Origin: Curtobacterium sp. MCBD17_032
GTDB lineage: Bacteria; Actinomycetota; Actinomycetes; Actinomycetales; Microbacteriaceae
DNA length: 64,000 nucleotides
Direction: 5' to 3'
Assembly: GCF_003234855.1 (NCBI RefSeq)
Contig: NZ_QKTO01000006.1
Span: forward strand, 124,001 to 188,000
Both the position numbers and the translations under genes were made by a program. Position 1 is the first letter of the stretch. Every line of letters starts with the position of its first letter. Positions 23,949-32,802 of the stretch are shown here, piece by piece. Below the pieces are notes generated by a model. That model was not told the origin of the DNA, did not search any database, and saw nothing but the letters and a program-made list of their open reading frames with translations.

Positions 23949-26294
23949 ATGACCGCCACCACCCCGGACCGACCGCGGCCGCACGTCGACGTCCGCGAGG
24001 TCCTCGCTCGCGACGACCGTCGGCCGGACGGCCTCGACGCCCGCGTCGTCGCACTCGCTCCCGTGCCGGTGCTCGTCGCCGCGCTCGCGATGCGTCCGCT
24101 CGTGCAGGGGACCGCGTGGTGGGTGTCCGGCGTCGTCGTCACCGCGGTGCTCGTCGCCGCCGTGCTCGCGTTCCGCTCCCGCCCGCGCGGCGTCCGCTTC
24201 GTCGCGCTCGTGGCCACGCTCGTCGTCAGCTCCTGCGGGGTCGCGCTCGTCAACGACTCGGCACCGCTCGGCTGGCTCGACCAGGACGGGGCGCTCGGGC
24301 AGACGCTCGCGGCGATCCGGCTCAACCCGGCGCCGCTCCCGCAGACCGACTCGATCCGCCTCGTCGTCACGGTTGCGATCGCATGGGTCGCGGCGGCGTC
24401 GCTGTTCCTCGCCGCGATCGCCCCGACGGCGGCGCTCGCGGCCGTCCCCGCACTCGTGATCCTGCTCGTGCCGGGGATCATCACCGGTGAGGCGCCCTCC
24501 GTCTGGATCGTGGTCCTCACCGCGCTGGCCTTCCTCGCGCTGCTCTGGACCTCGGTCCGCCCGGTACAGCGGGTCTTCCCGGCTGCCGTGGTCGGCGCGA
24601 TGGGGCTCGTCGTCGCGGTCGGGCTGCCGACCCTCGTGCCGCTCGACTCCGGGTGGCTCTCCGGCGTCACCGGTTCGGTCCGGTCGCCGATCCAACCGGG
24701 GCGTCCCGGGACGCTGCTCGAACTCGGCCAGGACCTCCGCCGCCCGAGCGAGCTCGAGGTGTTCCGGTACCGCTCGGCCGACGGGCAGCCGCAGTACCTC
24801 AAGCTCGCGGACCTCGACGAGTTCGGCACGGGGGACTGGGTCCCGACCGTCACGGACGCCAGCACCGCCGACACCGCCGACCAGTCGCGGTGGGCGGTCG
24901 GCGTGAACCCCCGGCTCGCCGGTCGCGCGGACGTGACCGTGCGGATCACCGGGCTGTCGAGCAACTACCTCCCGCTGCCGGCCGGTGCGATGTCGATCGA
25001 GTCGGAGTCGACGAACCTCGACCTCAGCCAGTGGCGCTGGTCCGGTGACACGAACACGGTCCGGTCCGCCGGCCCGGCGACCGCACGCGGTGCGACGTAC
25101 GAGGCGTACGGCGCGTCGGTGTCGGCGAACGCCTACCTCGACGCGGTGGCGGCGTCCGGTCGGCTCGACGACGCCGACGGCCGCGGCTTCCGCACCCCGT
25201 CCCGGGAGCAGCTCCGGACCGACACCGCACTCCCGGACGACCTGCCGACGACCATCGCCGACACCGCCGCCCGTGTCGGCGGTGCGACGACCTCGGACTA
25301 CGAGCGGGGGCGCGCCCTCGAGCAGTGGTTCCGCAGCGGGCTGTTCGAGTACTCGGAGACGGCGCCCGTCGAGCGCGGCTACGACGGCGACAGCATGGAC
25401 GTCGTCGCGACCTTCCTGCGGGAGCGCTCGGGCTACTGCGTGCACTTCGCCTCGGCGATGGCGGTGATGGCCCGCACGCTCGGGATCCCGTCCCGCATCG
25501 CGGTCGGGTACCGGGCCGGCGCGGCGAAGGAGGACGGCGAGTACACGGTGTCGAACCGGCAGCTGCACTCGTGGCCGGAGCTGTACATCCGCGGTGCCGG
25601 CTGGGTGGCGTTCGAGCCGACGCCGGCGTCCGACGCGGCCGCGCAGGCCGAGTCCACGCCGACGTCGACGCCGTCGGCGGCGGCATCCGAGACACCGCTG
25701 CCCGCGCCGGGCGAGACGACGACTCCTTCGGCCTCCCCGAGTGCCGACCCGAGTGCGGCGGCCGGGGCGGACGCCGGCGGCGGGACGGGCGACGGGGGAG
25801 TCTCCCGGACCGGGGGTGTGCTCGTCGGGCTGCTCGTCGCGCTGGCGCTCCTCGTCGCGCCGGGCCTGCTGCGTGCGGTGCGCCGCCGCCGTCGGACGGC
25901 AGCGGTCGCGGCGGGTCGCGACCCGGCGGTGACCGCCTGGCGGGAACTCCTCGACGACCTCGACGACCACGGCTTCGCGCCGGCTGCGGTGCCGCCCGGT
26001 GACGCCGCCGCCGCCGCGCGGACGGCGCGGGCGGTGTTCGGCCGGCTCCGGACGACCGTCCCGCCCGCGGTGGTGCCGTCCCTCGAGACCGTCGTCGACG
26101 CGATCGACCGTGAGCGGTACGCCGCGGTCGGTCCGGCCGACCCGCAGGCGCTCGTGACGGTGCTCCGGGAGGCGCGGACCGCGTTGGACGCGGCGGTGTC
26201 CCGTCGTCAGGTGCTGCGGTCGCGGCTGCTCCCGCCGAGCCTGCTGCCGTCATCGGAGCGCTCGCAGGGCCGGCCGGTCACCGCGGACGGATGA
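23949..26294 (+). CDS. TgpA-like transglutaminase membrane protein
   Basis: A 781-residue membrane protein of the DUF3488/TgpA family. The first 220 residues contain about six membrane helices; an extracellular domain follows with the transglutaminase-like core near 490-560: catalytic Cys in SGYCVHFASAMAVMART, His in QLHSWPELYI and an acidic residue in WVAFEPTP (Glu where Asp is also common). A Pro/Ser/Thr-rich linker precedes one more helix (near 620-645) and a cytoplasmic DUF4129-like tail. Related proteins are essential in Pseudomonas and affect envelope crosslinking. Its 3' end overlaps the opposing TetR gene by 17 bp. Confidence 0.9.
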   Translation: MTATTPDRPRPHVDVREVLARDDRRPDGLDARVVALAPVPVLVAALAMRPLVQGTAWWVSGVVVTAVLVAAVLAFRSRPRGVRFVALVATLVVSSCGVALVNDSAPLGWLDQDGALGQTLAAIRLNPAPLPQTDSIRLVVTVAIAWVAAASLFLAAIAPTAALAAVPALVILLVPGIITGEAPSVWIVVLTALAFLALLWTSVRPVQRVFPAAVVGAMGLVVAVGLPTLVPLDSGWLSGVTGSVRSPIQPGRPGTLLELGQDLRRPSELEVFRYRSADGQPQYLKLADLDEFGTGDWVPTVTDASTADTADQSRWAVGVNPRLAGRADVTVRITGLSSNYLPLPAGAMSIESESTNLDLSQWRWSGDTNTVRSAGPATARGATYEAYGASVSANAYLDAVAASGRLDDADGRGFRTPSREQLRTDTALPDDLPTTIADTAARVGGATTSDYERGRALEQWFRSGLFEYSETAPVERGYDGDSMDVVATFLRERSGYCVHFASAMAVMARTLGIPSRIAVGYRAGAAKEDGEYTVSNRQLHSWPELYIRGAGWVAFEPTPASDAAAQAESTPTSTPSAAASETPLPAPGETTTPSASPSADPSAAAGADAGGGTGDGGVSRTGGVLVGLLVALALLVAPGLLRAVRRRRRTAAVAAGRDPAVTAWRELLDDLDDHGFAPAAVPPGDAAAAARTARAVFGRLRTTVPPAVVPSLETVVDAIDRERYAAVGPADPQALVTVLREARTALDAAVSRRQVLRSRLLPPSLLPSSERSQGRPVTADG

Positions 26295-26940
26295 CCGCCT
26301 CGACGAGGGCGGCGACCACGTCGCCCGGGTTCGCCTCGTCGAGCGCCGGGGCGTCGAAGACGGTCCCGGAGTTGGCCGCGACGAGCAGGGTGGCGAAGGT
26401 GTCGAGCGGCATGCCGGGGTCGAGCTCGGGGTGGGCGGAGAACCACCGGTGGACGAGCTCACGGACCCCGTCGTGCAGGTGTCGACGCTGCCGGACGAAC
26501 TCGGGCATGAACTCCGGGTGCCGGATCGCGTAGCCCCGCAGTTCGGACAGCAGGGCGAACTGCGCGCGCTGGTCGTGCCGCCCGAACGCCGCGCGGACGA
26601 CGTCCCCGACGTCCGCCGCTTCGATGTCGATCCGGACGAGCTCCTGCAGTGAGCGGAGCACGAGGTTCGTGGCCCGCTGCATCACCTGCCCGACCAGGTC
26701 CTCCTTCGAGGAGAAGTTCGAGTAGACGGCACCCTTGCTGAACCCGGCGGCGGCGGCGATGTCGTCGAGCCGGGCCTCGTGCACACCCTGCTCGGCGAAG
26801 ACCCGCGCGCCCGCCCTGAGCAGGCGCTCCCGGACCTCGGCGCGGGGCGTGCGTGGCACCGGCCTCGTCCGGTCTGGGCCGGTCCCCTGCGGGTCGGATG
26901 CGCGCGGGTCGGATGCGGGTGGGGCGGATGCGTCGGTCAT
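26278..26940 (-). CDS. TetR family regulator
   Basis: A 220-residue TetR repressor. After a disordered, Asp/Pro/Thr-rich N-terminus with an imperfect SDPRASDPQ repeat comes a standard helix-turn-helix (RVFAEQGVHEARLDDIAAAA and GFSKGAVYSNFSSKEDL). The C-terminal domain is of the TetR_C_6/AcrR type. The target is unknown; the nearest genes on this strand are the TRIC channel upstream and, tail to tail, the TgpA operon. A 14-bp palindrome CGACGGCGCCGTCG (27152-27165) lies 212 bp upstream and may be an operator or part of the TRIC terminator. Confidence 0.87.
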   Translation of the reverse strand: MTDASAPPASDPRASDPQGTGPDRTRPVPRTPRAEVRERLLRAGARVFAEQGVHEARLDDIAAAAGFSKGAVYSNFSSKEDLVGQVMQRATNLVLRSLQELVRIDIEAADVGDVVRAAFGRHDQRAQFALLSELRGYAIRHPEFMPEFVRQRRHLHDGVRELVHRWFSAHPELDPGMPLDTFATLLVAANSGTVFDAPALDEANPGDVVAALVEAVIRPR

Positions 26941-27183
26941 CGGATCCTGTTCCGGGACTCTGCCGATGGGGGTGGGGCGCCGCCGGTCGCGTCGGCGGTG
27001 CGCGGGTCGGGGGACCGCGCCGTGCGTCTGATCCCGCGCGGAGCGGTCGTCCCTCGTACCCGCACGTTCCGGACGGGACCGCCGTCTTCGGGTCACGTCG
27101 GTGCGACGCCCGGGGGTGCGGCCGGGTCGGTACCCGGCGGTCTCGAGTGTACGACGGCGCCGTCGACGATCCCAGAGCCGGAG

Positions 27184-27987
27184 TCAGTCCAGGGTCGGTT
27201 CCGCGGCATGCGGTGCATCGCCGTCGGTGTGCACGCTGCCCGCGCCGGCCCGTCGCCCCGGGCGGCGGAGGAGCCGCACGGCCTCGGGGCGGACGAGGCG
27301 ACGGCCACGCCCGCGACCGCGCCGGAGCAGGGAGGCCAGCCGGGACTGCGGCTGCCAGTCGCGGCCGTTCGGCAGGCCCCAGCCGCGCCGGACCGCGCCC
27401 CAGCGCAGGACGAGCGAGAGCAGGATCGCCACCAGGATCCCGATCGACGGCGACCCGAGGAACGACGCGACCACCATCACGGCGGACGCGGCGACCGCGA
27501 CCGTGGCGTACAGCGCGTTCCCGCCGAAGACCGCCGGGACGCGGCGCAGGAGCATGTCGCGCATCGCACCGCCGCCCACCGCGGTGACGGTGCCCATGAT
27601 GATCGCGGCCGGCCATTCGAGCCCGGCGTCGAAGGTGCGCTGCACGCCGACCACCGCCCAGAACCCGATGACGGCGGCGTCGAGCACGGTGAAGAGCCGG
27701 TCCCAGGTGCGTTCGGAGAAGGAGACGAAGAACGCCACGAGGGCACCGGCGACCGCGACCGGCAGGTAGAGCGGGTCGGTGAGGGCGACGGGCGGCCCGT
27801 TCTGCAGCAGGACGTCACGGAGCAGACCGCCGCCGAGGCCGGACACGAAGCCGACGACGAGGAACCCGAACAGGTCGAAGTCCATCGTCCGTGCGATGGA
27901 CCCGCCGAGCAGCGCGGACGCGAAGACCCCGGAGAGGTCGAGCACGTTCGTCACGGCGGCGAGGCCGTCCACGGTCAGCACGTTCAT
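27184..27987 (-). CDS. TRIC / YadS-like cation channel family protein
   Basis: A 267-residue membrane protein of the trimeric intracellular cation channel family (UPF0126). It shows the family's internal duplication: two three-helix units, each with the conserved glycine kink and arginine, GGLLRDVLL and GGAMRDMLL, plus a seventh helix, then a basic cytoplasmic tail (LLRRGRGRGRR). Bacterial TRICs form K+ channels. ATG 27987 is chosen (GGATGG 5 nt upstream); ATG 27996 is in frame. A long hairpin lies in the putative 5' leader. Confidence 0.87.
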   Translation of the reverse strand: MNVLTVDGLAAVTNVLDLSGVFASALLGGSIARTMDFDLFGFLVVGFVSGLGGGLLRDVLLQNGPPVALTDPLYLPVAVAGALVAFFVSFSERTWDRLFTVLDAAVIGFWAVVGVQRTFDAGLEWPAAIIMGTVTAVGGGAMRDMLLRRVPAVFGGNALYATVAVAASAVMVVASFLGSPSIGILVAILLSLVLRWGAVRRGWGLPNGRDWQPQSRLASLLRRGRGRGRRLVRPEAVRLLRRPGRRAGAGSVHTDGDAPHAAEPTLD

Positions 27988-28031
27988 GGGGACCATCCAA
28001 CCGCACGCGCGGTGAGCACCGGAGGGAGAGG

Positions 28032-28070
28032 GGGTGTCCTCCGCCGTTTCCCTGGAGGCGGAGGACACCC
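28032..28070 (-). promoter_or_regulatory. leader hairpin upstream of the TRIC gene
   Basis: A perfect 14-bp stem (28032-28045 with 28057-28070) and 11-nt loop, about 45 bp before the TRIC start. It lies beyond the 5'-nucleotidase terminator, so it is probably within the TRIC leader. I could not match it to a known riboswitch. Confidence 0.4.
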
Positions 28071-28236
28071 GCACCGCGGGGTCTCGACGGACGGAACCAC
28101 CGTCCGGCGACCCGGCGCGATGCATCGCGTGTCGCGACGGGAGCAGCGTACCGCGGGCCGCTGCGGAAACCGAGTCGAGGACCCCGGACGGCGGTGGGCG
28201 GGGTGGGAGACCGCGCCTCCCGGCCGGGCGGACGGG

Positions 28237-28270
28237 ACGGGCCCTCCCACCGGTCGGTGGGAGGGCCCGT
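28237..28270 (-). terminator. terminator of the 5'-nucleotidase gene
   Basis: A perfect 16-bp stem (ACGGGCCCTCCCACCG with CGGTGGGAGGGCCCGT), 40 bp after the stop of the minus-strand gene. Confidence 0.7.
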
Positions 28271-28309
28271 CAGCAGGGTGCTGGGCGCGGGACGCGGCCG
28301 GGAGGCCCG

Positions 28310-30703
28310 TCAGCGGTCGGCGTGCACCGTCGCGTCGCGCGCGGCCCGCTTCCGGCGGACGGCGACCAGGGTGCTCACGCCCGCGAGCAGCAGGAGCGTC
28401 GCGGCGAGTGCCGGACCGGTGACCTCGGCACCCGTGTAGGCGAGGGGACCACCGTCGGCGTCGTCGGAGCCGCCACCGGCGACCGGTACCGCGACCAGGC
28501 CGCCGTCCGGGTCCGTCGCGCCGGGGACGGTCGGCGTCGTCGGGTCGGTCGGGTCGGTGCCCGGGGCCGGCACCGGTTCCTCGCCGGGCGCCGGCGTGAC
28601 GAGCACCGGCACGGTCACGGCCAGCGTGATCTGCTGCCCGTTCGGCAGCTCGACGACGAGGGGCTCGTCCGAGGTCTCGACCGCCGCGGTTGCCGCGCGT
28701 GCGGACGGGGCGGCGGGCTCGCCCGGCGTCGCCGCACCGGGCTCGGGGACCGTGAACGTCAGCGAGGCGCGGCCCTGCTCGTCGGTCTTGTCGACCACGG
28801 TGGTGTCGATCGGGGCGGAGGCGAGCTCGGTGCCGCCGGCCGACACGGTGACGGTGCCGCCCTGGTCGGGCACGCTGCTGAAGACGAGCGACGACAGGTC
28901 GACCGTCACCTCGTCGCCGGGCTGGAAGCCGCCCTCGGGCTCGGGCGTCGTGGTGACGCCGACGGCGCGCTGGTCCGTAGGCGGCTCGATCGCGCCGTGT
29001 GCCGCGAAGTAGTCCGCCTGGGCCTGCAGGTCGACCTGACCGGAATCGGCCTTGTTCGTCCCGGCCGCGAAGGCCGCGAAGTTGTCGCCGCCGGTCGACA
29101 GGAAGGAGTTGACCGTGACCTTGAGTGTCTCGTCGAGCGCGATGGGCTCGCCGTCGAGCGTCATGCCGGTGATCCGCTCCCCACGGCCCTTCGAGGGGTC
29201 GTACGTGTAGGCGAAGCCTGCGGAGACACCGAGCTTGAGGAACGGGCGCTCCAGGCCGTCGGGCTGCCACTGCTGCTCGAGCGCGTCCTTGATCTGCTGC
29301 CCGGTCATGTCCTCGGTGACGAGGGTGTTCGCGAACGGCTGGACGAGAGCGGCCTCCTTGTAGGAGACACTGCCGTCGGGGTCACCCGCACCACTGGACG
29401 CGTAGACGAGGTCGGTGCGGAGGCCGCCCGGGTTCATGAAGGCGATCTGGGAGCCCTGTCGCTCGGTCGCCCAGCGCTGCACCTCGGCGATGTTGTTGCC
29501 GAGGGGCGACTCGCCGCCGCGGTTCTCGGTCTTGCCGTCGGACTGCAGCGCACGTCGCAGGTCGCCGGTGATGGTGCCGAGCTGCTCCTTGCCCTTGACG
29601 TCGGCGATCGCCTTCGCGTCCGCGACGGTCTTCGTCACGGTGGTGACCGAGCTCGTGTCGACGGGCTTCGCCGGGTCGGTGTTGACCGGCTCGACGGCGG
29701 AGGTGATGCCGGTCAGCTCCCGGTCCGCGTTGACCGTCATGCGCAGGTGGCCGTAGTTGATCCCGTAGGACCCGGCCTGGATGACCGGGCGCGGCGTGCC
29801 GTCCGGACCCGGGATCGAGTGGTTGTACGTGGCGTGTGTGTGGGCTGAGACGATGGCCGAGACCTTCGACGACACCTTCCCGGTGATCTGGCCGAAGGCA
29901 CCGCTGCCGGTGGCGTCCGTGATGCTCCCGGTGGTCGCGCCCTCGTGGACGAGGAGGACGAGGACGTCCGCTTCACCGTTCGCCGTGTCACCGTCGGTGA
30001 GCTCGTCCGCGTACCGGTTGACCGAGCTGACGATCGGTGCCATCGCGAGGCCCTCGACGCCGCCGGGGCTGACGAGACCGGGGATGAGCGCCTCGGTGGT
30101 CGCCCCGATGAAGCCGACCTTGACGCCGCCCTTCTCGACGATCGACCACGGGGTGAAGGCGGGGTCGGTGGTGCCCTGCTCGACGATGTTCGCGGAGACG
30201 TAGGGCCAGTCCGCCCGGTTCTCGATCCGCCCGGTGAGATCGTCCTGGCCCTTGTCCAGTTCGTGGTTGCCGATCGCGCTGACGTCCAGGTGCATCTGGT
30301 TGAGGACGTCGATGGTCGGGTCGTCCTGCTGCACGAAGGACGTGAAGGTCGACGCTCCGACGTTGTCCCCGACGCTCGCGAAGATCGTGTTCGGGTTCGC
30401 CTCTCGCTGGGCCTGCACCACAGCGGCGAGCTTCGCGGCTCCCGCGGCCTTGTCCGCCGTGGTGCCCTCGGATTCGATGCGGCCGTGGAAGTCGTTGACG
30501 TCGAGGACGTCGATCGTCGTGTCGCCGACGGCAGCCGTGGTGACGGGCGCCGTCGGAGCGGGGGTCGCCGCGTCGGCGGGCGCCGAGGCCGCGGTGGCCG
30601 GGGCGCCCAGCGCGACGAGGACGCCCGCGGTGGCGAGGGCGGTACCGGCGACGATGCCGTGCCTCCGCCTGGTGGTGGGTTCGGGGGTGTGGGACGGGCT
30701 CAT
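28310..30703 (-). CDS. cell-wall-anchored 5'-nucleotidase / cyclic phosphodiesterase
   Basis: A 797-residue secreted enzyme that dephosphorylates extracellular nucleotides. A signal peptide (to about residue 40) precedes the metallophosphatase domain with all motifs: DVNDFHGRI, GDNVGAST, GNHELDKG and the SAHTHA histidines. The 5'-nucleotidase C-terminal domain follows (LGNNIAE, NPGGLRTDL, NSFLSTGGDNF). After Pro-rich and Ig-like segments comes the sorting signal LAYTG, a hydrophobic helix and RRKRAAR, so it should be anchored by a class E sortase; one is encoded 13 kb away. The start ATG 30703 has AGGAG about 11 nt upstream. Confidence 0.92.
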   Translation of the reverse strand: MSPSHTPEPTTRRRHGIVAGTALATAGVLVALGAPATAASAPADAATPAPTAPVTTAAVGDTTIDVLDVNDFHGRIESEGTTADKAAGAAKLAAVVQAQREANPNTIFASVGDNVGASTFTSFVQQDDPTIDVLNQMHLDVSAIGNHELDKGQDDLTGRIENRADWPYVSANIVEQGTTDPAFTPWSIVEKGGVKVGFIGATTEALIPGLVSPGGVEGLAMAPIVSSVNRYADELTDGDTANGEADVLVLLVHEGATTGSITDATGSGAFGQITGKVSSKVSAIVSAHTHATYNHSIPGPDGTPRPVIQAGSYGINYGHLRMTVNADRELTGITSAVEPVNTDPAKPVDTSSVTTVTKTVADAKAIADVKGKEQLGTITGDLRRALQSDGKTENRGGESPLGNNIAEVQRWATERQGSQIAFMNPGGLRTDLVYASSGAGDPDGSVSYKEAALVQPFANTLVTEDMTGQQIKDALEQQWQPDGLERPFLKLGVSAGFAYTYDPSKGRGERITGMTLDGEPIALDETLKVTVNSFLSTGGDNFAAFAAGTNKADSGQVDLQAQADYFAAHGAIEPPTDQRAVGVTTTPEPEGGFQPGDEVTVDLSSLVFSSVPDQGGTVTVSAGGTELASAPIDTTVVDKTDEQGRASLTFTVPEPGAATPGEPAAPSARAATAAVETSDEPLVVELPNGQQITLAVTVPVLVTPAPGEEPVPAPGTDPTDPTTPTVPGATDPDGGLVAVPVAGGGSDDADGGPLAYTGAEVTGPALAATLLLLAGVSTLVAVRRKRAARDATVHADR

Positions 30704-30855
30704 CGGTGTGAGGACTCCTGGTGTGGTGGTTCTGCCCCCGGGTGGGGGGCACGACCTTCCGAACCTACGAGGACACACAGCCGACACGCCAGCACGGTCT
30801 CGCGCACGTCACGCGGTGTTCAACTGCAGGAAACACCGCCCCGCGCGACGTGCGG

Positions 30856-32670
30856 TCAGTCGCGCCCGAGCGCGCCCTTCACCCGTTCGCCGACCTCCGC
30901 CGCCATCGCCTTCGCGGAGTCCTTCACCACGTCGAACTCGACCGGGTCGCCCTTCAGCAGGCTCTTCGCGGTGTTGACGGCGTACTCCGCGGTGATGTGC
31001 GGCGGCAGCGGTGGCACACTCCGACTCACGTAGGCGTCGATGAGGGTCACGCCGTCGAACGCGAACGCCCGCTCGACGGCCGCATCGACCTCGTCGTCGC
31101 TGTGCACCGCGATGCCCTGGAAGCCCAGCAGCTCGGCGTACCCGGCGTAGTCCATCGTCTCGACGTCCTGCGAGCCGCGCCACATCGGGTTGCCGTCCTC
31201 GGTCCGCATCTCCCACGAGACCTGGCCGAGGTCGTCGTTGTGCATGACCACGATGACGAGCTGCTTGTCCTGCCACCGGTCCATGTACTTCTTCACGGTG
31301 ATGAGCTCGTTCATGCCGAGCATCTGGAACGCGCCGTCGCCGATCGTGCACACGGCGGGGCGGTCCGGGAAGGCGAACTTCGCGGTCACGGCGTACGGCA
31401 TCGCGGCGAGCATCGTCGCGAGCCGTCCGGACATGTCGCCGTGCATGCCGCGGCGGAGGCGGATGTGGTGGCCGTACCAGTCGGCGGTGGTGCCGGCGTC
31501 GCAGGTCACCGTGACGCCCTCGGGCAGCCGCTCGTTGACGGCGCGGACGACCCGGCGGGGGTTGACCCCGTCGCTGTACGACACCTCGGCCTGGCGACCC
31601 ATCTCGGCCTCCCACTCGCGCATCTCGTCGGCGAGCTGTTCCTGCCAGCCCAGGTCGGTCTTCTGCTCGAGGAGCGGGAGCACGGCGTCGAGCGTCGCGC
31701 CGACGTCGCCCCACATGTTGAGTTCGTTCGGGTAGCGCAGGCCGAGTTGCTCGGGCTTGATGTCGACCTGGATGCCGCGCGCCTGCCCCACCGCGGGCAG
31801 GTACTCGCCGTACGGGTAGTTCGTGCCGAGGAGCACGATCGTGTCGCACTCCTTGATCTGCGTCAGGCTCGGGCGGGAGCCGAGCAGACCGACCTGCTGC
31901 GTGTGGTACGGCACGTCCGAGGGCACGACGTCCTTGCCGCGCAGCGCCGTGATGATGCCGGCGCCGGCCTTCTCGGCGGCCGCGAGCACCTGGTCCGTCG
32001 CACCGCGGGCACCGGCGCCGACCAGGAAGGTGACCTTCTGTCCGGCGTTGATGATCTCCGCCATCTTCCGGACGTCGTCGGTCGGCGGGGTGATGCGCGT
32101 CGACGCGGGGACGTCGCTCGACCGGGACACCCAGTGCTCGGTGCCGGGCTCGGACCACTTCATGGCCTGCACGTCGTGGGGGAGCACGACCACGGCGGGC
32201 TGCTTGCGGAGCATCGCGGTGCGGAACGCGGTGTCGATGACGACCCCGGCGGCGTCCGGCGTGGCGATCGTCTGCACGTAGCAGGCGACGTCGGCGAACA
32301 CGCGCTCGAGGTTCGACTCCTGCTGCGTGAACGTGCCGACCGCGGCGAGCCCCTGCTGCCCGACGATCGCGACCACCGGCTGGTTGTCCATCTGGGCGTC
32401 GTACAGCCCGTTGAGCATGTGGAACGCCCCCGGGCTCGAGGTCGCGATGCAGACGCCGACCTCACCGGTGAACTTCGCGTGCGCCGTCGCCATGAGCGCC
32501 GCGATCTCCTCGTGCGTCGGGCGGATGTACTCGACGCCCTCGCCCTTCCCGTCGGCCTTGCCGAGTGCGCCGTCGAACTCGCCGATGCCGTCACCCGGGT
32601 ACCCGTACACACGGGTCACTCCCCACGCCTTGATGCGGTCGAGGACGAATTCGCTAACGTTCTGGCTCAT
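30856..32670 (-). CDS. TPP-dependent enzyme, pyruvate oxidase type
   Basis: A 604-residue thiamine-diphosphate enzyme of the POX/acetolactate-synthase family. The catalytic Glu lies in THEEIAALMATAHAKFTGE, the FAD/central domain has VGAGARGATDQVL, and the TPP motif is GDGAFQMLGMNELITVKK ending in HNDD (GDG-x-N type). The sequence fits the thiamine-pyrophosphate-requiring subgroup close to pyruvate oxidase/dehydrogenase (quinone) PoxB rather than IlvB. It would oxidise pyruvate to acetate and CO2, passing electrons to oxygen or quinone. It is monocistronic. Confidence 0.88.
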   Translation of the reverse strand: MSQNVSEFVLDRIKAWGVTRVYGYPGDGIGEFDGALGKADGKGEGVEYIRPTHEEIAALMATAHAKFTGEVGVCIATSSPGAFHMLNGLYDAQMDNQPVVAIVGQQGLAAVGTFTQQESNLERVFADVACYVQTIATPDAAGVVIDTAFRTAMLRKQPAVVVLPHDVQAMKWSEPGTEHWVSRSSDVPASTRITPPTDDVRKMAEIINAGQKVTFLVGAGARGATDQVLAAAEKAGAGIITALRGKDVVPSDVPYHTQQVGLLGSRPSLTQIKECDTIVLLGTNYPYGEYLPAVGQARGIQVDIKPEQLGLRYPNELNMWGDVGATLDAVLPLLEQKTDLGWQEQLADEMREWEAEMGRQAEVSYSDGVNPRRVVRAVNERLPEGVTVTCDAGTTADWYGHHIRLRRGMHGDMSGRLATMLAAMPYAVTAKFAFPDRPAVCTIGDGAFQMLGMNELITVKKYMDRWQDKQLVIVVMHNDDLGQVSWEMRTEDGNPMWRGSQDVETMDYAGYAELLGFQGIAVHSDDEVDAAVERAFAFDGVTLIDAYVSRSVPPLPPHITAEYAVNTAKSLLKGDPVEFDVVKDSAKAMAAEVGERVKGALGRD

Positions 32671-32730
32671 GCGTCCAGGGTGCTCGCTGCGGGTCCGCGC
32701 GCTCCCAGCGCGCGGTCACGGGCGGTCGTC

Positions 32731-32788
32731 GGACGGGAGGCCCGGCTCGCGTGACCGACGCCGGTCGCGCGGTGCGGGCCTCCCGTCC
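32731..32788. terminator. hairpin from two recurrent repeats
   Basis: GGACGGGAGGCCCG (32731-32744) pairs perfectly with CGGGCCTCCCGTCC (32775-32788); the 30-nt loop can fold further. It lies between two minus-strand genes, just after the end of the epimerase operon. Confidence 0.7.
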
Positions 32789-32802
32789 GGCGGCGCCCGC
32801 CG

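Larger units (their letters stand above)
27988..28309. other. 322-bp intergenic region with several hairpins
   Basis: It separates the 5'-nucleotidase gene (upstream on the minus strand) from the TRIC gene. No gene is visible. It holds the leader hairpin 28032-28070, a stem-loop GGACGGAACCACCGTCC near 28090, the terminator 28237-28270, and two distant complementary copies of the GCCTCCCGGCC variant of the recurrent repeat (about 28214 and 28297) that could enclose the terminator. Confidence 0.6.

Noticed and set aside
27988..28200. Glycine riboswitch upstream of the TRIC gene
   Set aside because: The hairpins do not contain the conserved glycine-aptamer segments that I would expect, so I report only an unidentified leader structure.
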